A DNA stretch of 32,046 nucleotides, taken from positions 1 to 32,046 of the forward strand of contig NZ_CAJXKH010000042.1 of assembly GCF_913055755.1 (NCBI RefSeq), in the 5' to 3' direction. Made by a program: the position numbers and the translations under genes. The DNA comes from an uncultured Microbulbifer sp. (GTDB lineage Bacteria > Pseudomonadota > Gammaproteobacteria > Pseudomonadales > Cellvibrionaceae). Positions within the stretch are counted from its first letter, which is position 1, and each line of letters starts with the position of its first letter. Shown piece by piece: positions 22,071-32,046 of the stretch. Under the pieces are notes generated by a model, which searched no databases, was not told where the DNA came from, and was given only the letters and a program-made list of their open reading frames with translations.

Positions 22071-24050
22071 ATGGCAAATCCATCTCGCGGCCTGTCCCGC
22101 AGCACCATCAAGACCTCCCTGCTGGCACTTTCCCTCGGGCTTCTGACCGCCTGTGGCGGCGGCGGTGGCGGTTCCGGCTCTTCCGATCCGGTCGACATTG
22201 TCGATCCGCTGCCCCCGTCCGGGGACGGGCCCATGACCCTCAGCGGTGATACCTCGGCAATGGCCGGGGATTCCGTCGGTATCGTCGCCAGTTTCAGCGA
22301 GCAGGGTTACCAGCGCTTTGCCTGGGAACAGTTGTCCGGGCCCAGCGTGGAGCTTCCGGGGAACGGCACTGCCGGGGTCAGCTTCGATGTGCCCTCCAGT
22401 GGCAATTACAGTTTCCGCCTGACCGCCACCGATGGCGAAGGCAATACCCTGTCGGATACCTTTGACCTCTCCGTTGCCAGCAACAGTGTCTCCACCCAGG
22501 TGCAGTTTCGCGCCGACCGCGCGGTGAGCGAGGGGGCTGAGTTTTCCCTGCGACTGAACGCCACCAAATACGTGGGCACCGTGAACGGCTGGCACTTCAG
22601 CCAGTTGAGCGGCCCGGCGGCGACCCTGGAGGAAGATGACTCCGGCCAGCCGGTGGTATTCGTGACCGCGCCGGATGTAGACGGCGACACCGTGCTCACC
22701 TTCGAAGCGACACTGGAGACTACCGCCGGTAACTTCTCCGATATCGCCTACGTGGTGGTGCAGGACCGCGCGCAGGTCACCAGCGAGTACTTCTGTGACG
22801 GGGACGGGGAGTACTGTGCCACCGACAGCCCGCTGAACAATATGTACAGCTATCGCGCCGACAGCCCCTACCGGGATGACCTGGCGGATTGCGTGTTCTC
22901 CAACCAGCTGGACGACAACAACCTGTGTACCCTCGGCCGCCTGCCAGTGATCGGCATGCGCAGCAGTGCGCCCAGCGTCGACCTGATCATGCAGCACGTA
23001 CTGGTATCCCACGACTGGATGGGCGAGCGCTTCGAGACCTTCCTCAACAATCTCGATCCCCACAGCGATTTTGCCAACCTGCTGCGCGCCACCACCGCGG
23101 TGGTGATCTCCAGCGATATCCGCCCGTCGTTTTACTGGTCCCTTACCGGTGCCATCTACCTGGACCCGGACAGCCTGTGGCTGACCGCAGAGGAGCGGGA
23201 CGTGATCAACGAGCAGCCGGATTACCGCGCCGGCTTCGGCTCCGCACTGAATTTTGTCACCCCCTGGCGCTATGTGAAGAACAACAATTACGTGTTCGAC
23301 AGTTACGCGGTTTCCCAGCGCTACGGTCGTTCGCTGCAGGACCTCGAGGCGGACCTGGGATCCCTGCTGTACCACGAACTGGCCCACGCCAACGATGTGA
23401 TGCCGCAGAGCAAGCTGAACAGTGGCCTCGACAGCAGCGATATCTTCTTCAACCAGGCGCACAGCGGCGCGGCGGTGAATGAATCCGTAAGCACCATCAA
23501 CCCCCTGCAGTCTGCGGAACTGTTCGCGCTGGCGGACGTGCGCTATCGCGGCATGGAAGCCACCGCGGTGCAGCGCGCCTATACCCCGGAAGATATTGCG
23601 GGTTTCTTCTTCCCGGACAGCGCCAGCGACTTCTATGCCTATTCCACGGACTACGAAGACCTGGCGATGCTGTTTGAGGAAACCATGATGAGCCTGCGCT
23701 ACGGCATTCAGCGGGACGTTGCGGTAACCAACAAACCGGCAAACCCCACTTCCGCAGACGATTACATTGTCAGCCAGGGACAGCGCAACCGCATTGGCAG
23801 CTCGTTGCTGCGCCCGCGCGCCAGCTCTGCGGTGCAGGGCCTGCTGCCGGAAGCCTGGGCTGAGGCGGATGCCCACCTGCAGCAGCTGAACCCCATGCTG
23901 ATGTGCGCGGGCGAGGGCTGGGGGCAGAACCTCAACCCGGCCTGTGAAGGCAATTCCGGCCTGCTGCGGTTTGCCGCGCCGCTGCCGAGCAAGGCGATCC
24001 CGATGCCGAACGAGAAGCCCCGTCACCAGCACCCGCCCATGTGGTATTGA
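22071..24050 (+). CDS. Lipoprotein with Ig/PKD-like domains and an HELAH metalloprotease-type motif
   Basis: I do not recognise this 659-residue protein as a named family. It has a lipoprotein signal (LLTAC, Cys28) followed by a Gly-rich tether and a Pro/Asp-rich linker; no Asp follows the Cys, so outer-membrane sorting is expected. Residues of about 55-260 look like two Ig/PKD-type beta domains (YQRFAWEQLSGPSVELPG; GWHFSQLSGPAATL). The C-terminal half carries LLYHELAHANDV (HELAH, residues 435-439), the HExxH zinc motif, and LFEETMM near residue 536 could supply a downstream Glu ligand. Several Cys pairs (residues of about 243-285) suggest disulphides. A zinc peptidase at the cell surface is the best guess. 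The esterase gene follows after 71 bp in the same direction. Confidence 0.75.
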   Translation: MANPSRGLSRSTIKTSLLALSLGLLTACGGGGGGSGSSDPVDIVDPLPPSGDGPMTLSGDTSAMAGDSVGIVASFSEQGYQRFAWEQLSGPSVELPGNGTAGVSFDVPSSGNYSFRLTATDGEGNTLSDTFDLSVASNSVSTQVQFRADRAVSEGAEFSLRLNATKYVGTVNGWHFSQLSGPAATLEEDDSGQPVVFVTAPDVDGDTVLTFEATLETTAGNFSDIAYVVVQDRAQVTSEYFCDGDGEYCATDSPLNNMYSYRADSPYRDDLADCVFSNQLDDNNLCTLGRLPVIGMRSSAPSVDLIMQHVLVSHDWMGERFETFLNNLDPHSDFANLLRATTAVVISSDIRPSFYWSLTGAIYLDPDSLWLTAEERDVINEQPDYRAGFGSALNFVTPWRYVKNNNYVFDSYAVSQRYGRSLQDLEADLGSLLYHELAHANDVMPQSKLNSGLDSSDIFFNQAHSGAAVNESVSTINPLQSAELFALADVRYRGMEATAVQRAYTPEDIAGFFFPDSASDFYAYSTDYEDLAMLFEETMMSLRYGIQRDVAVTNKPANPTSADDYIVSQGQRNRIGSSLLRPRASSAVQGLLPEAWAEADAHLQQLNPMLMCAGEGWGQNLNPACEGNSGLLRFAAPLPSKAIPMPNEKPRHQHPPMWY

Positions 24051-24121
24051 TGGGGCATTGGTGACGGCAACAGACAACAAAACCACAACCGTAAACCGAC
24101 GAGAAAAGGACGAGAGAAAGT

Positions 24122-24895
24122 ATGCGTAAACTCGGAAAAATTCTGCTGGCGGGCGCGGCCTGCCTGATGGCACACACAGCGGTAGCCGCAGAGGTCACCA
24201 GGGTGTTCATGGCCGGCGACTCTACCATGGCCATCAAGGACGTGAAGGACTACCCGGAAACCGGTTGGGGCGTGCCGTTTGCCTATTTCTTTGACGACAG
24301 TGTGCAGGTGGACAACCGCGCCAAAAACGGCCGCAGTACCCGGACCTTTATCGAGGAAGGGCGCTGGAAGGGCATCATGGATGAGCTCAAGGCCGGCGAC
24401 TTTGTGGTGATCCAGTTCGGTCACAACGACGAATCCGAGAGCAAGAAGGACCGCTACACCACTCCGGAGCAGTACAAGGCCAACCTGTCCCGCTTTATCA
24501 ACGACGTGCGCGGGGCCGATGCGCACCCGATCCTGATGTCACCGATCACCCGCCGTTACTTCGACGGTGAAAACACCATCGAGCACACCCACCCCTACGC
24601 GCCGCTGGTGCGGGAAGTGGCGGCACAGGAGAAAGTGCTGTTTATCGATATGGAGGTGGTCACCCGCGAGTATTTCCAGGCCATGGGCGACCGGGACTCC
24701 GCGCTGCGCTTTATGCACATCGCACCGGGGCTGCACCCCAACTACCCGGTGGGGGTGCGCGACAATACCCACCTGAACCAGATGGGCGCGCGGGAAGTGG
24801 CGCAGCTGGTACTGGCGGAGCTGAAAAAGCAGGATCACCCGCTGGTGAAACACCTGCGCACGCCGGACCCCAAGCACCTGGCCCTGAAATACTGA
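24122..24895 (+). CDS. Secreted SGNH-family esterase, rhamnogalacturonan acetylesterase type
   Basis: This 257-residue protein has a Sec signal ending AVAA (about residue 22). The SGNH blocks are in order: FMAGDSTMA (catalytic Ser), KNGRST (Gly/Asn block), IQFGHNDES (Asn) and DNTHLN (Asp and His of the catalytic dyad). The closest family by pattern is carbohydrate esterase family 12, which removes acetyl groups from rhamnogalacturonan in pectin. It is exported and would act on plant or algal polysaccharide. The ATG at 24122 follows AAAGGACGAGAG. No other pectin genes are visible, so the exact polysaccharide is open. Confidence 0.85.
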   Translation: MRKLGKILLAGAACLMAHTAVAAEVTRVFMAGDSTMAIKDVKDYPETGWGVPFAYFFDDSVQVDNRAKNGRSTRTFIEEGRWKGIMDELKAGDFVVIQFGHNDESESKKDRYTTPEQYKANLSRFINDVRGADAHPILMSPITRRYFDGENTIEHTHPYAPLVREVAAQEKVLFIDMEVVTREYFQAMGDRDSALRFMHIAPGLHPNYPVGVRDNTHLNQMGAREVAQLVLAELKKQDHPLVKHLRTPDPKHLALKY

Positions 24896-24936
24896 GTTTG
24901 ATCTGTTGTTGAAATGGGGCGGTTGAGGTGGGACAG

Positions 24937-24961
24937 GGACGGCCGCAATGGGCGGTCGTCC
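24937..24961. terminator. GC-rich hairpin between convergent genes
   Basis: GGACGGCCGC pairs with GCGGTCGTCC (one G-U pair) around AATGG, midway between the convergent esterase and yhbY ends. No T-tract is present, so a terminator role is only suggested by position. Confidence 0.35.
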
Positions 24962-24975
24962 CGCGGACGCTGCCC

Positions 24976-25284
24976 TCAGCAGGGGCGCAGCAGATTGGAC
25001 AGTTTGGCGTTGGGCTTCTTGGCATTGCGCAGGATCAGCGCGATCTTGCCAATCTCCTGCACCAGCTCGGCACCGGTGGCGGTGCACATCTCGGCAATCA
25101 CTTCCTTGCGCACATCGCGGTCCGGAATCGCCATTTTGACCTTGATCAGCTCGTGATCTTCCAGGGCGCGATTCAGCTCTTCCAGCACACCTTCAGACAG
25201 ACCTTTGTCGCCAATGGTCACAATGGGCTTGAGATTGTGACCGATATTGCGCAAGGCTTTTTTACGGTCGTTGGTTAAAGGCAT
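24976..25284 (-). CDS. yhbY: YhbY/CRS1-YhbY family RNA-binding protein
   Basis: The start is the ATG at 25282-25284 (MPLTNDRKKALRNIGHNLKP), 7 nt behind AAGGATGGAG, giving 102 residues; the open frame extends upstream but that part is not conserved-looking. The sequence matches E. coli YhbY (97 residues): HNLKPIVTIGDKGLSEGVLEELNRALEDHELIKVKM, and GAELVQEIGKIALILR at the end with the GxxG-type loop. YhbY binds pre-50S ribosomal particles. It is divergent from rlmE with 146 bp between them, the usual gammaproteobacterial layout. Confidence 0.95.
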   Translation of the reverse strand: MPLTNDRKKALRNIGHNLKPIVTIGDKGLSEGVLEELNRALEDHELIKVKMAIPDRDVRKEVIAEMCTATGAELVQEIGKIALILRNAKKPNAKLSNLLRPC

Positions 25285-25430
25285 ACAATACTCCATCCTT
25301 ACAGCAGGAATTCTTAACGGCAGGCTCCGGTGTGCGCCAACAGGCGAGAGTGAACGGGGGCTTGCGAGTGGCACGGCTGATGGCAGCCTGTTTCCTGCCC
25401 GATCAACCCTTTGACGATGTATTGTAACTG

Positions 25431-26051
25431 ATGGGCCGATCCAAGAGCAGCCACCGCTGGCTGCGTGAACATTTCAACGACCACTATGTCAAACAGTCCC
25501 AGAAAGAGGGCTACCGCTCCCGCGCGTCCTATAAACTGCAGGAACTGCAGGAGAAGGACCGCCTGTTCAAGCCCGGCATGACCGTGGTGGACCTGGGTGC
25601 AGCCCCCGGCGGCTGGTCACAGGTGGCGGCAGAACTGGTTGGCCACAAAGGCCGCGTGCTGGCTTCCGACATACTGCCGATGGACGCCCTCGCCGGGGTC
25701 GAGTTCGTGCAGGGGGACTTTACCGAGGAGTCCGTATTCGAGGAGCTGCTGGGCAAGCTCGGCGATGAGCGCGCCGACCTTGTGATTTCCGATATGGCCC
25801 CCAATATGAGTGGAGTGCGCGCGGTTGATCAGCCGGCCTCCATGTACCTGGTGGAACTGGCGGTGGATATGGCCCGGCATGTGCTGAAACCCGGCGGCGC
25901 CTTTGTCGCCAAGGTGTTCCAGGGCGAGGGCTTCGATGAGCTGATCAAGGACCTGCGCGCCAACTACCAGACCGTGGTGACCCGCAAGCCGGGTGCATCC
26001 CGCCCGCGCTCCCGCGAAGTCTATGTGGTGGCGCGGGGCTTTAAGGGCTGA
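25431..26051 (+). CDS. rlmE: 23S rRNA (uridine-2'-O)-methyltransferase
   Basis: This 206-residue protein has the SAM-binding motif [14 protein letters not shown] and the K-D-K-E catalytic set of the RrmJ/FtsJ family: Lys35 in SYKLQELQ, Asp in ISDMAPN, Lys in VAKVFQGEG and Glu in SREVYVVA. It methylates U2552 of 23S rRNA in late 50S assembly. It lies 202 bp upstream of ftsH, the conserved rlmE-ftsH pair. Confidence 0.97.
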   Translation: MGRSKSSHRWLREHFNDHYVKQSQKEGYRSRASYKLQELQEKDRLFKPGMTVVDLGAAPGGWSQVAAELVGHKGRVLASDILPMDALAGVEFVQGDFTEESVFEELLGKLGDERADLVISDMAPNMSGVRAVDQPASMYLVELAVDMARHVLKPGGAFVAKVFQGEGFDELIKDLRANYQTVVTRKPGASRPRSREVYVVARGFKG

Positions 26052-26253
26052 AGGCCTATACCCGCGCTAAGGGCTCTCAAATATTTGGGGCCCGACAGCC
26101 GCTGTGGTAAAAGGAATCACAGCATACAGACATGACCCGCAGGTTGCGGGTATCCCCCGGCGCCAACTGCGTCCGGGATTTCGACAGTGAGAGCCGCCTA
26201 TACTGGGTGGAACGGAATTACCTGCACAAGGCAATGGCAAGAGGGCAAACCCT

Positions 26254-28179
<1,926 letters not shown>

Positions 28180-28192
28180 TCCGACAGCAGGA

Positions 28193-28249
28193 GCCCGGAT
28201 ACTGATTCCGGGCATCCCTTCCGTAACAGCGGGCCATTGGCCCGCTTTT
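28193..28249 (+). terminator. Hairpin pair and intrinsic terminator after ftsH
   Basis: A 7-bp hairpin GCCCGGA...TCCGGGC (28193-28213) is followed by GCGGGCC-ATT-GGCCCGC with TTTT (28228-28249). The second is a canonical though short-tailed terminator; folP starts 46 bp later. Confidence 0.75.
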
Positions 28250-28295
28250 GCGTGCCGGCTGGCGCACAAATTATCCAATTGGTAGCTCCCTGTTC

Positions 28296-29138
28296 ATGCA
28301 ACTAGTCTGCGGCAAGCGCACCCTCGATCTCTCCCGCCCCCAGGTCATGGGCATCCTCAATACCACCCCGGACTCCTTTTCCGATGGCGGCAGCTATTAC
28401 GCCGGCGGCGGGCTGGATCTGGACCTGGCCCTGCGGCGGGCGGAACAGATGTGCCGGGAGGGCGCTACCCTGATTGAGATCGGCGGAGAGTCCACCCGCC
28501 CCGGTGCGGCGCCGGTCTCCGAGCAGCAGGAACTCGAGCGCGTGGTGCCGGTGGTGGAAGCCATCGCCCGGCGCCTGGATGTGGTGATCTCGGTGGATAG
28601 CAGCACCCCCGCGGTGTTCCGCGAGTCCGCCGCCGCCGGTGCCGGCCTGCTCAACGACGTGCGCGCGCTGAACCGCGCGGGCGCGCTGGAAGCCGCCGCC
28701 GCGACCGGACTGCCGGTGTGCGTCATGCATATGCTGGGGGAGCCCGGCACCATGCAGTCCAACCCGGAATACACTGACGTGGTGGCGGAGGTGAAGGACT
28801 TCCTGATGCAGCGCCTCGAGGCCTGCATCGCCGCCGGAATCCCGCGGGAAAAGGTCGTATTCGACCCCGGTTTCGGCTTTGGTAAAAATGACGACCACAA
28901 CCTGGCGCTGCTGCGGCAGTTGCCGGACACCGCGCCGGCAGATATTCCGCTGCTGGTGGGCATGTCGCGCAAATCCATGATCGGGCGCCTGCTGGACCGC
29001 CCGGTGGAGTCGCGCCTGCCCGGCAGCCTGGCGCTGGCGATGCTGGCCGCGCAACGGGGCGCCCATATCATCCGCGTGCACGATGTCGCGGCCACGGTGG
29101 ATGTGCTGCGCATGCAGCAACTGGTGGACTGCACCTAG
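28296..29138 (+). CDS. folP: Dihydropteroate synthase
   Basis: I start it at the ATG at 28296 (MQLVCGKRTLDLSRPQVMG), giving 280 residues, close to E. coli FolP (282). The longer frame from a TTG at 28248 would run back into the terminator. Family motifs are clear: VMGILNTTPDSFSDGG, EIGGESTRPGA, ISVDSSTPAVF, LLNDVRALN and DPGFGFGKN. It joins 4-aminobenzoate to the dihydropterin pyrophosphate in folate synthesis and is the sulphonamide target. The ribosome site is weak (GGTAG). glmM follows 77 bp downstream. Confidence 0.97.
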   Translation: MQLVCGKRTLDLSRPQVMGILNTTPDSFSDGGSYYAGGGLDLDLALRRAEQMCREGATLIEIGGESTRPGAAPVSEQQELERVVPVVEAIARRLDVVISVDSSTPAVFRESAAAGAGLLNDVRALNRAGALEAAAATGLPVCVMHMLGEPGTMQSNPEYTDVVAEVKDFLMQRLEACIAAGIPREKVVFDPGFGFGKNDDHNLALLRQLPDTAPADIPLLVGMSRKSMIGRLLDRPVESRLPGSLALAMLAAQRGAHIIRVHDVAATVDVLRMQQLVDCT

Positions 29139-29215
29139 AATATTGCCCGAGAAAAATAGATGGATCGCGGACCCGGAGTGCCCGGCCGCGCATTGAATCA
29201 AGGTAGAAGTATCCG

Positions 29216-30562
29216 ATGACGAGAAAATATTTCGGTACCGACGGTATCCGCGGTCACGTAGGCGAGGGGGTGATCACCCCGGATTTCATGCTGCGCCTGG
29301 GCTATGCCGCGGGCAAGGTGCTCGGCGCCAAGGGCCATGCCGGTGGCCACAGCCGCATCCTGATCGGCAAGGACACCCGGGTATCCGGCTATATGTTCGA
29401 GGCCGCGCTGCAGGCGGGGCTGATCAACGCCGGTGTGGATGTCGGCCTGCTCGGCCCCATGCCCACCCCGGCCATCGCCTACCTGACGCGGACCTTCCAC
29501 GCGCAGGCGGGGATCGTCATCAGTGCGTCGCACAATCCCTACCAGGACAACGGCATCAAGTTCTTCAGTGCCGACGGCAGCAAACTGCCGGACCAGGTGG
29601 AGCGGGATATCGAAGCCGCCCTCGACCTGCCGATGGAAACCGCCGAAGACCTGGGCAAGGCCTGGCGCATCGACGACGCCGTCGGCCGTTACATCGAGTT
29701 CTGCAAGGCGAGTACCCCCTGGCGCTACGACCTGGAAGGGCTGAAGATCGTGCTCGACTGCGCCAACGGCGCCACCTACCACATCGCCCCCAAGGTGTTC
29801 CGCGAGCTGGGCGCCGAGGTCCACGCCATCGGCGTGCAGCCGGATGGCCACAATATCAACCTCGATTGCGGTTCCACCAAGCCCCAGCAGCTGCAGAAGG
29901 TCGTGGTGGAGAAGGGGGCTGACCTCGGCATTGCCTTTGATGGCGACGGCGACCGGGTGATGTTCGTGGACAAGGACGGCACCCTGATCGACGGCGACCA
30001 GCTGCTGTTCCTGATCGCCATCCACCGCCAGCAGTACCTGGGCGGCTGCAATGGCGTGGTCGGCACCCAGATGAGCAACTACGGCTTCGAACTGGCGCTC
30101 AGGGACCGCAAGATCCCGTTTGCCCGCGCCAAGGTGGGCGACCGCTACGTGCTGGAACTGATGCATTCCAACGGTTGGACCCTGGGCGGCGAGTCCTCCG
30201 GCCACATCGTGTGTACCGATGCCACCACCACCGGAGATGGCATCATCTCTGCACTGCAGGTGCTGCGCGCGGTCAGCGACTTCGGCGAACCCCTGCACCA
30301 GCTGAGCCAGCGCATGCAGATGCTGCCCCAGCATATGATCAATGTGCGCCTGGGCAGCCGCGACGGCGTGCTCGAGGATGACCGGGTCACCGCTGCAGTG
30401 GCCGAAGCCGAGGCCAAACTGGCGGACAGCGGCCGCGTGCTGCTGCGCCCCTCCGGTACCGAGCCCCTGATCCGGGTCATGGTAGAGGGCAAGGATTCCG
30501 CCCTGGTGGAGCAGCTGGCGGGCGATATTGCCCAGGTGGTGGAGCAGGTCGGCAACCGCTGA
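29216..30562 (+). CDS. glmM: Phosphoglucosamine mutase
   Basis: This 448-residue protein starts at the ATG at 29216 behind AAGGTAG. It begins [10 protein letters not shown] and has the active-site phosphoserine loop [12 protein letters not shown] (Ser105), the metal loop [13 protein letters not shown], the sugar loop GGESSGHIV and the phosphate-binding [12 protein letters not shown]. It converts glucosamine-6-phosphate to glucosamine-1-phosphate for UDP-GlcNAc, and hence for peptidoglycan and LPS. The folP-glmM order is conserved. A GC-rich 8-bp hairpin without a T-tract (30563-30585) directly follows the stop. Confidence 0.98.
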   Translation: MTRKYFGTDGIRGHVGEGVITPDFMLRLGYAAGKVLGAKGHAGGHSRILIGKDTRVSGYMFEAALQAGLINAGVDVGLLGPMPTPAIAYLTRTFHAQAGIVISASHNPYQDNGIKFFSADGSKLPDQVERDIEAALDLPMETAEDLGKAWRIDDAVGRYIEFCKASTPWRYDLEGLKIVLDCANGATYHIAPKVFRELGAEVHAIGVQPDGHNINLDCGSTKPQQLQKVVVEKGADLGIAFDGDGDRVMFVDKDGTLIDGDQLLFLIAIHRQQYLGGCNGVVGTQMSNYGFELALRDRKIPFARAKVGDRYVLELMHSNGWTLGGESSGHIVCTDATTTGDGIISALQVLRAVSDFGEPLHQLSQRMQMLPQHMINVRLGSRDGVLEDDRVTAAVAEAEAKLADSGRVLLRPSGTEPLIRVMVEGKDSALVEQLAGDIAQVVEQVGNR

Positions 30563-30689
30563 GCCCGCGGTGCCCGCCCGCGGGCGGCGCACCACTTGGA
30601 AGTTATTGATATTCCGATAAATAGTGCGGGTTGCTGGTTGTATGTTGCCGGCAATGTCGCTAAGATTTGCGCCCCTTGGAGGAGCACTG

Positions 30690-31433
30690 ATGCGCACATC
30701 CCTGGTAGCAGCCAACTGGAAAATGCACGGCACGCAAGCGTTCGCGCGGCAACTGCTGGCTGATCTGGACAAAGGACTGGCGTCGAGTAACTGCTCCGCA
30801 CAGGTGCTGATCTGCCCGCCATTCCCCTACCTGTCACTGGTGGGTGAAGCGGTAGGCGGCAACCTGGCACTGGGGGCACAGAACCTCAGCGAACACGCCA
30901 GCGGTGCCTACACCGGCGAAGTCTCTGCGGAGATGCTGCTGGATTGCGGGGCCCGCTACGTGATCGTCGGGCACTCCGAGCGCCGCAGCCTGTACGGCGA
31001 AAGCAGCCAGCTGGTAGCGGAGAAGTACGCCGCCGCCAAGCAGTCCGGCCTGATCCCGATACTCTGTGTCGGTGAATCACTGGAACAGCGCGAAGCGGGC
31101 AAGACACTGGATGTGGTGGCCGAGCAATTGGCCGCAGTGACCGAACTGGCCCTGGCAAATCCATGGCAGGACGCGGTCATCGCCTACGAGCCCGTATGGG
31201 CCATCGGCACCGGCAAGACCGCCACGCCGGAGCAGGCGCAGGACGTGCATCGCTTTATCCGCGAGCAGCTGGGTGAAGCCGGAGCCGTGACCCAGATCCT
31301 CTACGGAGGCAGTGTCAAGGCAAACAACGCCGTAGAGCTGTTTGCCCAGCCGGATATCGACGGCGCACTGGTGGGTGGTGCTTCCCTGAAGGCGGAAGAA
31401 TTCGTAAGTATCTGCTGCGCGGCAAACGAATAA
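30690..31433 (+). CDS. tpiA: Triosephosphate isomerase
   Basis: The start is the ATG at 30690 (MRTSLVAANWKMHGT), 6 nt after GGAGGAG, giving 247 residues; the upstream open frame from 30624 overlaps a likely promoter and is not coding. Catalytic residues are visible: Asn and Lys in ANWKM, His in VIVGHSERR, Glu in AYEPVWAIGTGK, and the phosphate loop YGGSVKANN. It interconverts dihydroxyacetone phosphate and glyceraldehyde-3-phosphate. The tpiA-secG-tRNA-Leu order is typical of gammaproteobacteria. The 127 bp after glmM contain TTGATATTCC/GATAAATAG-like promoter sequence, too degenerate to assign. Confidence 0.98.
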   Translation: MRTSLVAANWKMHGTQAFARQLLADLDKGLASSNCSAQVLICPPFPYLSLVGEAVGGNLALGAQNLSEHASGAYTGEVSAEMLLDCGARYVIVGHSERRSLYGESSQLVAEKYAAAKQSGLIPILCVGESLEQREAGKTLDVVAEQLAAVTELALANPWQDAVIAYEPVWAIGTGKTATPEQAQDVHRFIREQLGEAGAVTQILYGGSVKANNAVELFAQPDIDGALVGGASLKAEEFVSICCAANE

Positions 31434-31493
31434 CGCCAGCGGATCAAACATTTGTAAACGGGCCCAGGCCCAACACAGCAGGTTTCCTGAACA

Positions 31494-31943
31494 ATGGAAA
31501 AACTGGTTTTAGTGGTTCACATCCTTACAGCGCTGAGCATCATCGGCCTGATCCTGCTGCAGCAGGGTAAGGGTGCGGAAGCGGGTGCCTCCTTCGGTGC
31601 AGGCGCCTCCCAGACCGTATTCGGCAGCCAGGGCAGCGGAAATTTCTTTTCCCGCTTGACAGCAATCATGGCTACCGTATTCTTCGTCACCAGCTTCGGC
31701 CTGGCCATCCTCGCCAGCAAAAGCAACGAAGCCAACGTCGGTGCCGACCTGCCGCAGGTTCCGGCAGTCGAAGAGCAGCGCGGTGATATGCCGGCGGTAC
31801 AGGAAGGCGACATCCCTGAAATTCAGGAAGAAGCCCCGGCCGCAGGCGAACTGCCCTCCGTAGACGAAGCCCCGCAGGCTGAACTTCCGGAAGCCGGCAG
31901 CGAAGAGCAGACTGAAGAAAGCACTGAGGAACAGCCTCAGTAA
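31494..31943 (+). CDS. secG: Protein translocase subunit SecG
   Basis: This 149-residue protein has the SecG core in its first 75 residues: one membrane helix (LVLVVHILTALSIIGLILLQQGKG), GASFGAGASQTVFGSQGSGNFFSRLTAIMA, and a second helix. From about residue 85 on there is an acidic tail rich in Glu, Pro and Ala that is longer than in E. coli SecG (110 residues in total). It belongs to the SecYEG channel in the inner membrane. The start ATG at 31494 is behind a weak ribosome site (AGGTTTCCTG). The tail lies on the periplasmic or cytoplasmic side depending on topology and has no assigned role. Confidence 0.95.
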   Translation: MEKLVLVVHILTALSIIGLILLQQGKGAEAGASFGAGASQTVFGSQGSGNFFSRLTAIMATVFFVTSFGLAILASKSNEANVGADLPQVPAVEEQRGDMPAVQEGDIPEIQEEAPAAGELPSVDEAPQAELPEAGSEEQTEESTEEQPQ

Positions 31944-31960
31944 GCCGCAAGGCTTGAATC

Positions 31961-31978
31961 AAAAACTGCAAAGTTTTT
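31961..31978 (+). terminator. AT-rich hairpin between secG and tRNA-Leu
   Basis: AAAAACT-GCAA-AGTTTTT, a 7-bp stem ending in five T residues directly before the tRNA. It may be a weak terminator or a processing signal; secG and the tRNA could be cotranscribed. Confidence 0.4.
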
Positions 31979-32046
31979 GCCCAGGTGGTGGAATTGGTAG
32001 ACACGCTATCTTGAGGGGGTAGTGAGCTATGCTCGTGCGGGTTCAA
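31979..32046 (+). tRNA. tRNA-Leu (anticodon GAG), 5' part
   Basis: The sequence begins GCCCAGG (acceptor strand), has the class II D-arm GGAATTGGTAGACAC, and an anticodon arm CTATC-TTGAGGG-GGTAG whose loop gives anticodon GAG, reading CUC/CUU Leu codons. A long variable arm (TGAGCTATGCTCGT) and the start of the T-arm (GGGTTCAA) follow before the window ends. It closely resembles E. coli leuU, which also lies just after secG. Confidence 0.95.

Noticed and set aside
21996..24173. 725-codon reverse-strand open frame opposite the lipoprotein
   Set aside because: It is antisense to a protein with a clear lipobox, domains and motif; its His/Gly/Val-rich composition is the usual shadow of GC-rich coding DNA.
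25285..25374. Longer N-terminus for YhbY
   Set aside because: The extra residues are not like the family, and the ATG at 25284 has a well-placed AAGGATGGAG.
29198..30772. 524-codon reverse-strand open frame opposite glmM
   Set aside because: Antisense shadow of glmM crossing two gene boundaries.

Overview
The window looks like a chromosomal segment of a fairly GC-rich marine gammaproteobacterium, probably of the Cellvibrionales and Microbulbifer-like. This is inferred from the gene content, the yhbY-rlmE-ftsH-folP-glmM-tpiA-secG-tRNA-Leu order and the protein sequences; no database search was possible. Nothing points to a prophage, an IS element or a CRISPR array.

Region 1 (1-10.9 kb, all reverse strand) is a complete nitrate assimilation block, read right to left: an outer-membrane porin, nasT, nasS, narK, a PP2C phosphatase-Ser/Thr kinase fusion, nirB, nirD and the start of nasA, which runs off the left edge. 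It carries three sigma-54-type promoters (TGGCAC-N5-TTGC-like, at about 10,920, 7,570 and 3,810). The first two drive long untranslated leaders that end in intrinsic terminators. Each terminator's 5' arm overlaps a small AANGAA hexaloop hairpin, as expected for NasT (ANTAR) antitermination. The nirB promoter has no such terminator. Two modular palindromic repeats sit in the nirB-nirD and narK-kinase gaps.

Region 2 (10.9-18.3 kb, forward) is molybdenum-themed. A fourth sigma-54 promoter, divergent from the porin-nasTS promoter, precedes mobA, which is followed by an orphan ModA-like lipoprotein gene with an 11-G tract. Next is a tight four-gene operon: a Tat-exported xanthine-dehydrogenase-family molybdenum subunit, a [2Fe-2S] subunit, a triheme cytochrome c and a Tsx-like outer-membrane channel. 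Together these look like a periplasmic molybdenum hydroxylase that passes electrons to the respiratory chain, with a dedicated outer-membrane pore. This is the least ordinary system in the window.

Region 3 (18.3-25.0 kb) starts with a 640-bp AT-rich gene-free stretch holding two terminator-like structures of opposite polarity. It continues with pntA-pntB (proton-translocating transhydrogenase, closed by a 17-bp-stem terminator), a large lipoprotein with an HELAH metalloprotease-type motif, and a secreted SGNH esterase of the rhamnogalacturonan acetylesterase type.

Region 4 (25.0-32.0 kb) is conserved housekeeping: yhbY (reverse), then rlmE, ftsH, folP, glmM, tpiA, secG and the 5' part of tRNA-Leu(GAG) at the right edge.
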